From: Bog-793 sp050014835 | GTDB taxonomy: Bacteria; Actinomycetota; Acidimicrobiia; Acidimicrobiales; Bog-793 | Assembly (NCBI GenBank): GCA_050014835.1 | Contig: JBEKCO010000002.1 | Location: 1-64,000, forward strand | Direction: 5' to 3' | Length of the DNA: 64,000 bases | Shown: positions 25,281 through 34,490 of the stretch, piece after piece | How the letters are laid out: every line of letters begins with the position of its first letter | Numbering within the stretch: the first letter of the stretch is position 1 | Translations under genes and position numbers: made by a program | Notes under the pieces: model-generated | What the model saw: only the letters and a program-made list of their open reading frames with translations | The model's database searches: none | Told to the model about the DNA's origin: nothing

Positions 25281-26408
25281 GTGACGCACCTTCTCGTCAC
25301 GAACGATTACCCGCCCAAGGTCGGCGGCATCCAGTCCTACCTCTGGGAGTACTGGCGACGGTTTCCCCCCGGGCGGACCTCGGTGTTGACGATCGACCAA
25401 GCAGGCGCCCGGGAGTTTGACGCCGCGGCACCACACGCGATCGAACGAGAAAGGGCGCGGATGCTCCTGCCGACACGGGGGCTCGTGGCGCGCGTCCGGC
25501 AACTCGCGCGCGAGCGGGGAGCTTCTCTCGTCGTGCTCGATCCCGCGTTGCCGGTCGGTCTTGTCGGACCGAAGCTCGGCCTGCCCTACGCGGTCGTCCT
25601 CCACGGCGCCGAGGTGACCGTGGCGGCGCGCCTGCCGGTGACCTCACAGCTGCTCCGGAGGGTGCTCGTCGGTGCGGACCTGGTGATCGCGGCCGGCGGT
25701 TACCCGGCCGACGAGGCGCGCCGGCTCGCGGGAGAGGACCTGCCCGAAGTCGCCATCGCCCCCCCGGGTGTCGACGTGCGCCGCTTCCATCCGCTCGTGG
25801 CCGCGGAGATCGGCTCAGTCAGGAGGCGTTTCGGGTTGCCGGAAACCGGTCGTCTCGTCGTGTCGGTGAGCCGGCTCGTGCCCCGAAAGGGTATGGATGT
25901 GCTGATCGAGGCGTCGGTGTCGCTCGCCGCCGAGCGTCCGGATCTCGTCGTGGCGATCGCCGGAGCCGGCCGGGACGCCCGGCGCCTCGCGTCGCTCGCG
26001 CGGCGCCTCGACGCTCCGGTGCGTTTCCTTGGCCCGGTGAGCGACGAGGACCTGCCCGGCCTCGTCGGGGCGGCGGATGTTGCCGCCGTGCTCTGTCGCA
26101 CCCGCTGGGGCGGTTTGGAGCAGGAGGGCTTCGGCATCGTCTTCCTCGAGGCGGCCGCGGCCGGGGTGCCCCAGGTCGCGGGCCGCAGCGGGGGCTCGCA
26201 CGATGCGGTCGTCGACGGCGTGACGGGTCTCGTCGTCGACCGGCCCGGGGATGTCGCCGTGGCGACGAAGGCGTTGGCCGAACTGTTGGACGACGAGGGC
26301 CGGCGGCTTCGCCTCGGCGCGGCGGCGAGACGGCGGGCCTGTGCGGAATTCGACTACGACGTCCTCGCCACCGGGCTCGACGCCGTGCTGCGGGCCGCCG
26401 AGGAGTGA
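25281..26408 (+). CDS. GT4 glycosyltransferase, PimB-like mannosyltransferase
   Basis: 375-residue GT-B glycosyltransferase. The N-terminal LVTNDYPPKVGGIQSYL and later PPGVDVRRFHP, VSRLVPRKGMDVLIEA, RTRWGGLEQEGFGIVFLEAAAAGVP closely resemble the GDP-mannose-dependent phosphatidylinositol mannosyltransferase PimB' of mycobacteria. The EGFGIVFLE segment holds the donor-binding glutamate. It probably builds mannosylated phosphatidylinositol or a related envelope glycolipid at the membrane face; the acceptor is not proven. Start GTG 25281. The SRPBCC gene downstream mirrors the mycobacterial neighbourhood of pimB'. Confidence 0.85.
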   Translation: MTHLLVTNDYPPKVGGIQSYLWEYWRRFPPGRTSVLTIDQAGAREFDAAAPHAIERERARMLLPTRGLVARVRQLARERGASLVVLDPALPVGLVGPKLGLPYAVVLHGAEVTVAARLPVTSQLLRRVLVGADLVIAAGGYPADEARRLAGEDLPEVAIAPPGVDVRRFHPLVAAEIGSVRRRFGLPETGRLVVSVSRLVPRKGMDVLIEASVSLAAERPDLVVAIAGAGRDARRLASLARRLDAPVRFLGPVSDEDLPGLVGAADVAAVLCRTRWGGLEQEGFGIVFLEAAAAGVPQVAGRSGGSHDAVVDGVTGLVVDRPGDVAVATKALAELLDDEGRRLRLGAAARRRACAEFDYDVLATGLDAVLRAAEE

Positions 26409-26502
26409 TGATCGACGCGCGTCGCCGGCCGGCCTGCTACACAAGCATTGGTCGCCGTGGGAGGCTGGGAAGAGCCCTCGACGGGGTCGAAAGGAGCGGA
26501 CC

Positions 26503-26943
26503 GTGGAGCACACGGCCCAGAAGATGACGATCGCGGGGACGCCGGAGCGTTGCTTCGCGGTCGTAACCGATCTCGAGCGGTACCCGGAGTGGGTCGCCGA
26601 CGTGAAAGAGGTCAACGTCCTTTCTCGTGACCCCGAGGGCCGCCCGTCGACGGTGAGCTTCCGGGCCGGGGCCTTCGGCCGGAGCACGAGCTACGTCCTC
26701 AGCTACGAGTATTCGGACGCGCCCTTCGCGGTGGCGTGGACGCAGAAGGACGGAGACCTCACGAGCCGGCTGGACGGCCGCTACGAGTTCCACGCCGGGC
26801 CGGACGGAACGACGGAGGTGCGTTACGAGCTCTCCGTCGAGCTGCGCGTACCCATCCCGGGATTCGTGAAGCGGCGGGCCGAGGCTCATATCCTGCACGC
26901 CGCGGTGCGCGACCTCAAAGCCCGCGTGGAAAGCGGATCCTGA
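26503..26943 (+). CDS. SRPBCC (START-like) polyketide cyclase/lipid-binding family protein
   Basis: 146 residues forming one START/SRPBCC domain: an N-terminal strand and helix with TPERCFAVVTDLERYPEWVADV, then antiparallel strands and a long C-terminal helix (GFVKRRAEAHILHAAVRDLKAR). Such domains bind hydrophobic ligands. GTG 26503 has AAGGAGC 6 nt upstream. Its position after the PimB-like gene suggests a part in envelope-lipid handling, by analogy with the mycobacterial locus. Confidence 0.85.
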   Translation: MEHTAQKMTIAGTPERCFAVVTDLERYPEWVADVKEVNVLSRDPEGRPSTVSFRAGAFGRSTSYVLSYEYSDAPFAVAWTQKDGDLTSRLDGRYEFHAGPDGTTEVRYELSVELRVPIPGFVKRRAEAHILHAAVRDLKARVESGS

Positions 26944-26963
26944 GCGATATCGAGCGTTCGACC

Positions 26964-27668
26964 ATGCGAGTCGGCGTCATCCTCCCTTCGTTCGAGCCGT
27001 CGGCCGACGCGGCCCGGTCGTGCGCCGCGGAGGCGGAGGAGGCGGGGATCCACGGCCTTTTCGCCTACGACCACCTCTGGCCGCCGGGCGCCCCGGGGCG
27101 GTCGGCGATCGCGCCCTTCCCGCTGCTGGGGATGCTCGCCGCGACCACCGAGCGGGTCTTGCTCGGCACCCTCGTTGCCCGGATCGGCGTCGTGCCCGAG
27201 GACGTGCTCGTCGCCGAGTTCCGGACGCTGAACCGCCTGAGCGGCGGTCGGCTGATCGCGGGGATCGGGGCAGGGGATCACCGCAGCGCGCCCGAGAACC
27301 TCGCCTACGGGCTCGTGCCCCAGAGCGCGCCGGAGCGGCGGCAGGCGATCCGCTCCGTGGGCTCGGCGCTCGTCGAGGAGCGCATCCCGGTCTGGATCGG
27401 GGCCGGCGCGCCACGGACGAACGCGATCGCCCGGGAGATCGGGGCAACGCTCAACGTCTTCGGGGCGGCGGTCGGCAGGGTCGCCGAGCTCGGTCGCGGC
27501 GGTGCCGTCTCTTGGGGCGGGGTACTCGCGCCGGGGGGTGCGTCGGCGGCCACCCAGCTTCGGACGCTCGCCGATGCCGGCGCCACCTGGGCGGTCATCG
27601 GGTGGCCGGATTCCGCGGCGCCGGTCGTCGCCGCGGCCCGGGCGGCGGGCATCCCGCTCGGCTGGTGA
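26964..27668 (+). CDS. luciferase-like (LLM class) flavin/F420-dependent oxidoreductase
   Basis: 234 residues with a TIM-barrel LLM pattern: VGVILPSFEPSAD at the start, FAYDHLWPPG, TERVLLGTLVARIG, VLVAEFRTLNRLSGGRLIAGIGAG. In actinobacteria many such proteins use F420; that is inferred here. It is shorter than the usual 280-350 residues, lacking part of the insertion regions. ATG 26964 begins 21 bases after the SRPBCC stop, so the two are probably co-transcribed. Confidence 0.83.
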   Translation: MRVGVILPSFEPSADAARSCAAEAEEAGIHGLFAYDHLWPPGAPGRSAIAPFPLLGMLAATTERVLLGTLVARIGVVPEDVLVAEFRTLNRLSGGRLIAGIGAGDHRSAPENLAYGLVPQSAPERRQAIRSVGSALVEERIPVWIGAGAPRTNAIAREIGATLNVFGAAVGRVAELGRGGAVSWGGVLAPGGASAATQLRTLADAGATWAVIGWPDSAAPVVAAARAAGIPLGW

Positions 27669-27826
27669 GCCGGGTTCGGACCGTCGGAGCCGTCCGGTAG
27701 CCTCGGCGAGGTCGTGGGTCGAACGACTTGGGTGCGCTGTGGAGTCGGGGAGGGTGACGGCGGGTACGGCTGCCCCACGGGGCCCAGCTGGCCCTCCAGG
27801 CACGCCAGCCCCGTCGAAAACAGTCA

Positions 27827-27856
27827 TTGACAGCCCTGTAACTACGGTGCTGTACT
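27827..27856 (+). promoter_or_regulatory. nrdJ promoter
   Basis: A consensus -35 TTGACA at 27827-27832 is followed, 18 bases later, by TGTACT at 27851-27856. Transcription would start near 27863, giving a leader of about 130 nt that contains the NrdR boxes. Between 27669 and 27826 nothing else is recognised. Confidence 0.6.
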
Positions 27857-27858
27857 TA

Positions 27859-27905
27859 TCTCCTCATCTAGTGGTGTTGGCTCCATAGACCACTATATGT
27901 TGTGT
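27859..27905 (+). promoter_or_regulatory. pair of NrdR boxes upstream of nrdJ
   Basis: The second box, CCACTATATGTTGTGT at 27890-27905, matches 14 of 16 positions of the NrdR consensus acaCwAtATaTwGtgt. A weaker box, TCTCCTCATCTAGTGG at 27859-27874, matches mainly in its right half. They start 31 bases apart, three helical turns, the standard NrdR pair geometry. NrdR represses ribonucleotide reductase genes when dATP is high. The boxes overlap the expected transcription start. Confidence 0.75.
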
Positions 27906-27993
27906 GTATGGGGCGCTCGGGGGACGCGTCGCCAGGTCTTGGTCAGGGTTCGGAACCGAAGCGCCGCAGACGACGCGGAGGGGGAACAGAGCG

Positions 27994-30792
27994 ATGGCGG
28001 TAGCGGACGAGCGGGTAGACATCGGCGTGCGGCGCCACTTCACGAAGCCGGGCCGGCATCCCTACGACGCCGTCGAGTGGGAGCGACGGGACGCGATCAT
28101 CTCGGATTACCGGACCGGAGAGGTCGCCTTCGAGCAGCTCGCGGTGGAGGTCCCGAAGACCTGGTCGATGAACGCGACGAACATCCTCGCCCAGAAGTAC
28201 CTCCGCGGAGCGCTCGGCTCGCCGGAGCGGGAGAGTTCGTTGCGCCAGGTCGTCGACCGTGTCGTCGACACGATCACGGCCTGGGGCGTCCGTGACGGCT
28301 ACTTCGCCGACGACGCCGAGGCGTCGGCGTTCAACGACGAGCTGAAGCACCTGATCGTCACCCAGAAGGCCTCCTTCAACTCACCGGTCTGGTTCAACAT
28401 CGGCGTGGAGGGGGTGCCCCAGCAGGCTTCGGCGTGCTTTATCCTCGCCGTGGAGGACTCGATGCCCTCGATCCTCAACTGGTACGTCGAGGAAGGGACG
28501 ATCTTCAAGGGAGGGTCTGGGGCGGGGGTGAACCTCTCCAGGATCCGCAGCTCGCGCGAGCTCCTCGGCGGCGGGGGCACGGCCTCGGGTCCCGTGAGCT
28601 TCATGCGCGGCGCCGACGCCTCGGCCGGCACCATCAAGTCCGGGGGCAAGACGCGCCGCGCGGCGAAGATGGTCATCCTCGACGTCGACCACCCCGACAT
28701 CCGGGAGTTCATCTGGTGCAAGGCCCGCGAGGAACGCAAAGCCCGCGCCCTCGCCGCGGCGGGTTTCGACATGGACCTCGACGGCAAGGACAGCCAATCG
28801 GTCCAGTACCAGAACGCGAACAACTCGGTGCGCGTAAGTGACGAGTTCATGGCGGCCGTCCTCGCGGACGCCGGCTGGGACCTCGTCGCGCGCACCAGTC
28901 ACGCGACGATCGAGACGGTACGGGCGAGAGAGCTCTTCCACGAGATTGCCGAGGCGGCCTGGGAGTGCGCCGACCCCGGGCTGCAGTTCGACTCGACGAT
29001 CAACCGGTGGCACACGGCGCCGAACACCGGCCGGATCAACGCCTCGAACCCCTGCAGCGAGTACGTCCACCTCGACAACTCGGCGTGCAACCTGGCGAGC
29101 ATCAACCTGCTGCAGTTTCTCGGCACTGACGGCGCGTTCGACACGAAGGGCTTCAAGTGCGCGGTCGAAGTCGTCTTCACCGCGCAGGAGGTCCTCGTCG
29201 GCAACGCGGATTACCCGACGGAGAAGATCGCGGAGACGACGCGGCGGTTCCGGGAGATCGGCCTCGGCTACGCGAACCTCGGGGCGATGCTGATGGCGCT
29301 CGGCATGCCGTATGACTCGGACGAGGCGCGGGCCGTCTCGGCGGCGGTGACCGCGCTCATGACCGGGCACGCCTACACGACGTCGGCCCGGATCGCGGCC
29401 CGGATGGGACCTTTCGCGGGCTACCACGAGAACGCCGAACCGATGCTCAACGTGTTGCGGATGCACCGCGACGCGATCGACGCGATCGACGCCTCGCTGG
29501 TGCCGATCGCGTTGCTGAGCGCGGCACGCGGGGCCTGGAACGAGGCGGTCGAGCTCGGCGACGCCCACGGGGTGAGGAACTCGCAGGCGACCGTGCTCGC
29601 TCCCACCGGGACGATCTCGTTTTTGATGGACTGCGACACGACGGGCATCGAGCCAGACCTCGGGCTCGTGAAGACGAAGAAGCTCGTCGGCGGGGGGACG
29701 ATGTCGATCGTCAACCAGACGGTGCCGCGCGCGCTGCGCCGGCTCGGCTATTCCGATGGCGAGATCGTCGAGATCGTCGCCTACATCGACGAGCACAAGT
29801 CGATCCTCGGCTCGCCGTGCCTGAGGGCCGAGCACCTGCCGGTGTTCGCCTGCTCGATGGGTGAGAACTCCATCCAGTACCTCGGTCACGTGAAGATGAT
29901 GGCGGCGGTGCAGCCGTTCATCTCCGGGGCGATCTCGAAGACGGTGAACATGCCGGAGGACGTGAGCGTCGCCGACGTCGAACAGCTACACATCGACGCC
30001 TGGAGGATGGGCCTCAAGGCGGTCGCGATATACAGGGACAACTGCAAGGTCGCGCAGCCCCTGTCGACGACGAAGATCCCCGACGAGCTCGGCGCGGACG
30101 ACTCCGTGCGCGTCGGCGAGCTGCACGCCCGTATCGCCGAGCTGGAGGACGCGCTCGCCGGGCACGTCACCGCTCCCGGTGCGACGACGAGGACCCGTCT
30201 GCCGCGCCGCCGCCGCTCCTACACGTTCGCCTTCCGTGTGGCCGACTGCGACGGCTACGTGACGGTGGGGGAGTACGAGGACGGGCGCCCCGGCGAAGTC
30301 TTCTTGAAGGTCTCCAAGCAGGGATCGACCCTTTCGGGGGTCATGGACGCCTTCGCGATCGCGGTGAGCCTCGGCCTCCAGCACGGCGTGCCGCTGGCGA
30401 CGTTCATCCGCAAGTACACGAACATGCGCTTCGAGCCCGCCGGGATCACCGACGACCCGGACCTGCGGATCGCGTCGAGCCTCGTCGATTTCATCTTCCG
30501 GCGCCTGGCCCTTGATTACCTGCCCTACGACGAGCGGGTCGAGCTCGGCATCCTGTCGACCGGCGAGCGCCGGCAGCCGACGCTGCCGGGCCTCGAGGAC
30601 ATCGAGCTCGCCGACGCTGCCAAGCGCGAGCAGGAGCGCTTCGGCGAGGGCGGGGACAGCCTCGCGACCGTCCACCGGATGTCGCTGGAGAAAGGCGACG
30701 CGCCGTTCTGCTACTCGTGTGGCAACGTCATGCAGCGGGCCGGGTCCTGCTACGCCTGCCCGAGCTGTGGAGCGACGAGCGGCTGCTCGTAG
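27994..30792 (+). CDS. nrdJ: adenosylcobalamin-dependent (class II) ribonucleotide reductase
   Basis: 932-residue enzyme reducing ribonucleotides to deoxyribonucleotides with vitamin B12 as radical source. Recognisable parts are FNSPVWFNIG near residue 133, the finger-loop region NPCSEYVHLDNSACNLASINLLQF (about 350, with the thiyl cysteine and catalytic glutamate), NSQATVLAPTGTIS (about 530), a linker, and a C-terminal zinc ribbon with CYSC and CPSC pairs ending in CS. ATG 27994 was chosen for the GGAGGGGG 8 nt upstream; an in-frame upstream start at 27904 would lie inside the NrdR box region. No second nrd gene is seen, fitting oxygen-independent class II use. Confidence 0.96.
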   Translation: MAVADERVDIGVRRHFTKPGRHPYDAVEWERRDAIISDYRTGEVAFEQLAVEVPKTWSMNATNILAQKYLRGALGSPERESSLRQVVDRVVDTITAWGVRDGYFADDAEASAFNDELKHLIVTQKASFNSPVWFNIGVEGVPQQASACFILAVEDSMPSILNWYVEEGTIFKGGSGAGVNLSRIRSSRELLGGGGTASGPVSFMRGADASAGTIKSGGKTRRAAKMVILDVDHPDIREFIWCKAREERKARALAAAGFDMDLDGKDSQSVQYQNANNSVRVSDEFMAAVLADAGWDLVARTSHATIETVRARELFHEIAEAAWECADPGLQFDSTINRWHTAPNTGRINASNPCSEYVHLDNSACNLASINLLQFLGTDGAFDTKGFKCAVEVVFTAQEVLVGNADYPTEKIAETTRRFREIGLGYANLGAMLMALGMPYDSDEARAVSAAVTALMTGHAYTTSARIAARMGPFAGYHENAEPMLNVLRMHRDAIDAIDASLVPIALLSAARGAWNEAVELGDAHGVRNSQATVLAPTGTISFLMDCDTTGIEPDLGLVKTKKLVGGGTMSIVNQTVPRALRRLGYSDGEIVEIVAYIDEHKSILGSPCLRAEHLPVFACSMGENSIQYLGHVKMMAAVQPFISGAISKTVNMPEDVSVADVEQLHIDAWRMGLKAVAIYRDNCKVAQPLSTTKIPDELGADDSVRVGELHARIAELEDALAGHVTAPGATTRTRLPRRRRSYTFAFRVADCDGYVTVGEYEDGRPGEVFLKVSKQGSTLSGVMDAFAIAVSLGLQHGVPLATFIRKYTNMRFEPAGITDDPDLRIASSLVDFIFRRLALDYLPYDERVELGILSTGERRQPTLPGLEDIELADAAKREQERFGEGGDSLATVHRMSLEKGDAPFCYSCGNVMQRAGSCYACPSCGATSGCS

Positions 30793-30904
30793 CCCGAGGA
30801 TCGCGAGGCCTTACCCACCGGGGCCACCGAGCACGCCCACTGGCGTCCGACGCGCCCGGCCCTGAGCTGCGTCGTCGGGACGACCGGGTCATCGAGGGTT
30901 CTCG

Positions 30905-30928
30905 CGCTCGACTGTGAGCGGTCGAGCG
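30905..30928 (+). terminator. hairpin downstream of nrdJ
   Basis: Perfect 8-bp inverted repeat CGCTCGAC/GTCGAGCG with an 8-base loop, extended by a further imperfect CTCG/CGAG, 113 bases after the nrdJ stop. No T-run follows, so it is either a weak terminator or a processing/stability element; it also lies upstream of the tryptophanase gene and could be an operator. Confidence 0.35.
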
Positions 30929-31070
30929 GCGAGTCGTGCTCAACGTCCCGGGCGGGTCGACTTCCCCTCAGTTGGCGGGCGGCTGTCGGTGTGTCGCTGG
31001 TGCCGCCGGATCCTAGAGTCGTGACACGAACCGCCGCCTTGCACGTCATCGGCCCGACATAGGAGATGTG

Positions 31071-32462
31071 ATGGGAATGCCGCCTCAGCCGTTCCGGACC
31101 GTGATCGAGCCGTTCCGGATCCACGCCGTCGAACCGCTCGCCATGACGACGCCCGAATACCGCGCCGAGGCCGTCCGCGCCGCGGGTTACAACCTCTTCA
31201 ACCTCGCCTCGTCGGACGTCCTTATTGATCTGCTGACCGACTCCGGCACCGGCGCGATGAGCCGTGACCAGTGGTCGGCGATCCAGCACGGTGACGAGTC
31301 CTACGCGGGATCCCCGTCCTGGGAGATCTTCCGGCGCGCCGTCACCGAGTTGTTCCCCTTCCGTCACGTCATACCGACGCACCAGGGCCGCGCCGCGGAG
31401 AAGATCCTCTTCACCGTCGTTGGCGGTCCCGGACGGGTCATCCCGAGCAACACGCACTTCGACACGACACGGGCGAACATCGAGTTCACCGGGGCCGAGG
31501 CGGTCGATCTCGTCATCGAGGAGGGACGTGACCCGAGGGCGCTCCACCCGTTCAAGGGGAACGTCGACGTCGCCGCGCTCGATGCGTTGCTGGCGAGCCG
31601 CGGCAAGGCGAACGTCCCCGTCGTCATGGTGACCGTGACGAACAACTCGGGTGGCGGCCAACCGGTGAGCCTGGAGAACCTGCACGCCGTGCGGGCGGTT
31701 TGTGACGTGCACGGGGTGGCGCTGTTCCTCGACGCCTGTCGCTTTGCCGAGAACGCCTGGTTCATCCGTGCCCGCGAGCCCGGGCAGGGGGAGCGGGAGG
31801 TCGCCGACATCGTCCGCGAGATGGCGAGTCTCGCCGACGGGATGACCATGAGCGCGAAGAAGGACCCGCTCTGCAACATCGGAGGTTGGCTCGCCTGCAA
31901 CGACGACGCCCTCGCCGAGGCGGCGCGGAACCTGCTCATCTTGACCGAGGGATTCCCCACCTACGGCGGCCTCGCGGGACGCGACCTGGAGGCGATCGCG
32001 CAAGGCCTCAAGGAGGCGGTCTCGCACGATTACCTCCAGTACCGGATCCGCTCGACGGCGTACCTCGGCGAGGCGCTCGATCACGCCGGTATTCCTGTCG
32101 TCCTGCCGATCGGCGGTCACGCCGTTTACATCGACGCCCGGGCGATGCTCTCCCACATCCCGCCGCTCGAGTATCCCGGGCAGGCGCTCGCAGTCGCCCT
32201 CTACGAGGCTGGTGGCGTGCGCACCTCGGAGATCGGCACCGTCATGTTCGGCCGGCAGCCGGACGGATCGGAGAAGCCGGCGACGATGGACCTCGTGCGG
32301 CTCGCCATCCCACGTCGGACCTACACCCAGAGCCACATCGACTACGTGATCGAGGTGTGCCAGTCGGTCCAGGCGCGCGCCGAGCACCTTCCTGGGTTCC
32401 GGATTGTGGCCGAACCCAGGCAGCTTCGACACTTCACGGCGCGCTTCGAACCGCTTGCCTGA
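31071..32462 (+). CDS. tnaA: tryptophanase (tryptophan indole-lyase)
   Basis: 463-residue PLP beta-eliminating lyase that splits tryptophan to indole, pyruvate and ammonia. The PLP lysine lies in MSAKKDPL (about residue 264). Tyrosine phenol-lyase is the close alternative, but at the position of its substrate-binding arginine (MERG in TPL) this protein has SEIG, as tryptophanases do; the SAKKD sequence agrees. The C-terminus RQLRHFTARFEPL is typical. ATG 31071 has AGGAG 5 nt upstream; TAGAGT at about 31014 may be its -10. It faces kynureninase, another tryptophan-catabolic gene. Confidence 0.9.
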   Translation: MGMPPQPFRTVIEPFRIHAVEPLAMTTPEYRAEAVRAAGYNLFNLASSDVLIDLLTDSGTGAMSRDQWSAIQHGDESYAGSPSWEIFRRAVTELFPFRHVIPTHQGRAAEKILFTVVGGPGRVIPSNTHFDTTRANIEFTGAEAVDLVIEEGRDPRALHPFKGNVDVAALDALLASRGKANVPVVMVTVTNNSGGGQPVSLENLHAVRAVCDVHGVALFLDACRFAENAWFIRAREPGQGEREVADIVREMASLADGMTMSAKKDPLCNIGGWLACNDDALAEAARNLLILTEGFPTYGGLAGRDLEAIAQGLKEAVSHDYLQYRIRSTAYLGEALDHAGIPVVLPIGGHAVYIDARAMLSHIPPLEYPGQALAVALYEAGGVRTSEIGTVMFGRQPDGSEKPATMDLVRLAIPRRTYTQSHIDYVIEVCQSVQARAEHLPGFRIVAEPRQLRHFTARFEPLA

Positions 32463-32507
32463 CGCGCCGCCGGGCGCGTGAGCCCGCGGCGGCTGCGCGT
32501 CCCGCCG
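32462..32507. terminator. convergent hairpins between tnaA and kynU
   Basis: Two inverted repeats fill the gap between the converging genes: ACGCGC/GCGCGT at 32462-32479 and CGGCGG/CCGCCG at 32487-32507. GC-rich stems without T-runs; a bidirectional terminator is plausible. Confidence 0.3.
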
Positions 32508-32519
32508 GGGTCAGCCGCG

Positions 32520-33728
32520 TCACGCGACGGGACCCGCGGACAGGACGTCGCGGATCGCGTCGGCTGCGTCCCAGATGTCAACGAAGCGCAGATACAACGG
32601 CGCGATGCCGAGGCGGACGACGTCCGGTTCGCGGTAGTCACCGATCACGCCCCGTCGCGCGAGGGCCGCGAGGAGCGAGCGCGCCTGAGGATGACGCAGC
32701 GAGACCTGGCTGCCGCGGAGACGCGAGTCGCGGGGCGAGGCGAGCTCGAACTGCCCGGGGACGAAATACGGATCGAGGAGCTCGATGAGGAGGTCGCAGA
32801 GCTCCTGGCCCTTGGCGAAGAGCTCCGCGGGCTCGACGTGCTCCCAGATCTCGAGACTGCCCTCGAGCGACGCGTACGAAAGAATCGGTGGGGTGCCGCA
32901 GGCGAACCGCCGGATGCCCGGCGCCGGCTCGTAGTCGGGTTCGAACGCGAAGGGCCGCACGTGGCCGTGCCAGCCGGCGAGCGGCTGACGTGCGGCGTCG
33001 TGGAGTCGGGACGCCGCGAACACGAACGCCGGAGAACCGGGCCCGCCGTTCAGGAACTTGTAGGTGCACCCGACCGCGAAATCGACGTCGCAGGCGTCGA
33101 CGGCGAGCGGGACCGAACCGACGCTGTGTGAGAGGTCCCAGATCATGACGGCACCGTTGTCGTGCGCCGTCCGCGTGACCTCATTCATCGGGTGGAGGCG
33201 GGCGCTGCGGTAGTCGACGTGCGTGAGCGCGACGAGCGCGACGGATCGGTCGATCGCGCCAGCGACGTCGTCGGGGGTCTCGACACGGCGTACGGAGTAG
33301 TCGCCCGCCAGCTCGGCGGCACTGTCGATGATGTAGAGATCGGTCGGGAAGTTGTCACGGTCGGTGACGACCACCCGCCGGTCAGGCCGCATCCGCAGCG
33401 CCGCGATGACGACCTTGAAGGTGTTGACCGAGGTTGAGTCCCCAACGATGACCTCCTCGGGTCGCGCCCCGATAAGGGGGGCGATGCGCGCGCCGAGCGC
33501 CAGGGGCTTGTCCCACCAGCCGGCCAAGTCCCAGCTGCCGATGAGTCCTTGGCCCCATTCGGTCCGGAGCGTCCGGTTCACACTGGTGATCGCCGGTCGC
33601 GGGAGCGGCCCGAGCGAGTTGCCGTCGAGGTAGATGAGGCCGTCGGGAAGGTCGAAGAAGTCACGGAGCGGGGCGAGGGCGTCCAACTCGTCCCGGGCCG
33701 CACAGTCGGCGCGACACAGTTCCGTCAT
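32520..33728 (-). CDS. kynU: kynureninase
   Basis: 402-residue PLP enzyme converting kynurenine to anthranilate and alanine. Signatures: YLDGNSLGPLP near residue 33, GDSTSVNTFK (about 97), the WDLSHSVGS aspartate region (about 198) and the PLP lysine in CTYKFLNGGPGS (about 224), plus W-GH near 250. Start ATG 33728 lacks a clear binding site. It lies only 49 bases after livF on the same strand, so it may be the last gene of the liv operon. Confidence 0.95.
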   Translation of the reverse strand: MTELCRADCAARDELDALAPLRDFFDLPDGLIYLDGNSLGPLPRPAITSVNRTLRTEWGQGLIGSWDLAGWWDKPLALGARIAPLIGARPEEVIVGDSTSVNTFKVVIAALRMRPDRRVVVTDRDNFPTDLYIIDSAAELAGDYSVRRVETPDDVAGAIDRSVALVALTHVDYRSARLHPMNEVTRTAHDNGAVMIWDLSHSVGSVPLAVDACDVDFAVGCTYKFLNGGPGSPAFVFAASRLHDAARQPLAGWHGHVRPFAFEPDYEPAPGIRRFACGTPPILSYASLEGSLEIWEHVEPAELFAKGQELCDLLIELLDPYFVPGQFELASPRDSRLRGSQVSLRHPQARSLLAALARRGVIGDYREPDVVRLGIAPLYLRFVDIWDAADAIRDVLSAGPVA

Positions 33729-33777
33729 CGGTGCGCGATCGCCGCGTCCGCCCTCGTCGGTCCGGTCCGCCGCTCGC

Positions 33778-34488
33778 CTACGCCGCGCCCTCGCCGAGAT
33801 AGGCGGCGCGGACGCGCGGGTCCTGGAGCAGGACGTCGGCCCGGTCCGACATGACGATCGAGCCGTTCTCGAGGACGTAGGCCCGGTCCGCGAGGTGGAG
33901 CGCCTGGGAGGCGTTCTGCTCCACGAGGAGGATCGTCGTGCCCTCGTCGCGGATCTCCCGGATGATCTGGAAGATCGTCTTGACGAACATCGGCGCGAGC
34001 CCCATCGAGGGCTCGTCGAAAAGTAGGAGACGCGGGCTGCTCATCAGGGAGCGCGCGATCGCGAGCATCTGCTGCTCGCCCCCCGACAGGGTTCCGCCGT
34101 CCTGTCGGCGGCGCTCGGCGAGGACGGGGAAGAGGGCGTAGACGCGCTCGAGGTTCTTCGAGACGTCCCCCCGGTGGAGGTAGGCGCCCATCTCGAGGTT
34201 CTCCAGCACCGTCATCATCGGGAAGATGCGGCGCCCCTCCGGAACGTGTCCGACGCCGAGCTCCACGATGTCGTGGCTCGGCATGCGTTGGATCGGCGTG
34301 CCGTCGAACACGACGGTCCCGGCATTCGGGTGGATGAGCCCCGAGATCGTCCGCAGGGTGGTCGACTTGCCGGCGCCGTTGGCGCCGAGCAGGGCGACGA
34401 TCTCGCCCGGGTCGACCTTGAGGCTGACCGCGCGCAGCGCCCGGATGGGTCCGTAGCGGACCTCGACGCGGTCGAGCTCGAGCAGCAC
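33778..34488 (-). CDS. livF: branched-chain amino-acid ABC transporter ATPase LivF
   Basis: 236-residue ATPase: Walker A GANGAGKST (about residue 36), signature LSGGEQQ (about 135), Walker B LLLFDEPSMGL, and the LivF-like GVGHVPEGRRIFP segment. It energises uptake with LivG, LivH, LivM and the binding protein. GTG 34488 begins two bases after the livG stop. Confidence 0.94.
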   Translation of the reverse strand: MLLELDRVEVRYGPIRALRAVSLKVDPGEIVALLGANGAGKSTTLRTISGLIHPNAGTVVFDGTPIQRMPSHDIVELGVGHVPEGRRIFPMMTVLENLEMGAYLHRGDVSKNLERVYALFPVLAERRRQDGGTLSGGEQQMLAIARSLMSSPRLLLFDEPSMGLAPMFVKTIFQIIREIRDEGTTILLVEQNASQALHLADRAYVLENGSIVMSDRADVLLQDPRVRAAYLGEGAA

Positions 34489-34490
34489 GG

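Noticed and set aside
27669..27993. Cobalamin riboswitch before the B12-dependent nrdJ
   Set aside because: No B12-box-like segment or matching arms seen; NrdR boxes explain the leader better.
27890..27996. nrdJ start at 27904
   Set aside because: The extra residues would be encoded by the NrdR box region and the strong ribosome-binding site belongs to ATG 27994.
28381..29889. 502-codon minus frame inside nrdJ
   Set aside because: Antisense shadow of a highly conserved enzyme.
30750..32432. 560-codon minus frame over tnaA
   Set aside because: Antisense shadow; tnaA has clear catalytic motifs.
31071..32462. Tyrosine phenol-lyase instead of tryptophanase
   Set aside because: The substrate-arginine position carries isoleucine (SEIG), as in tryptophanase.
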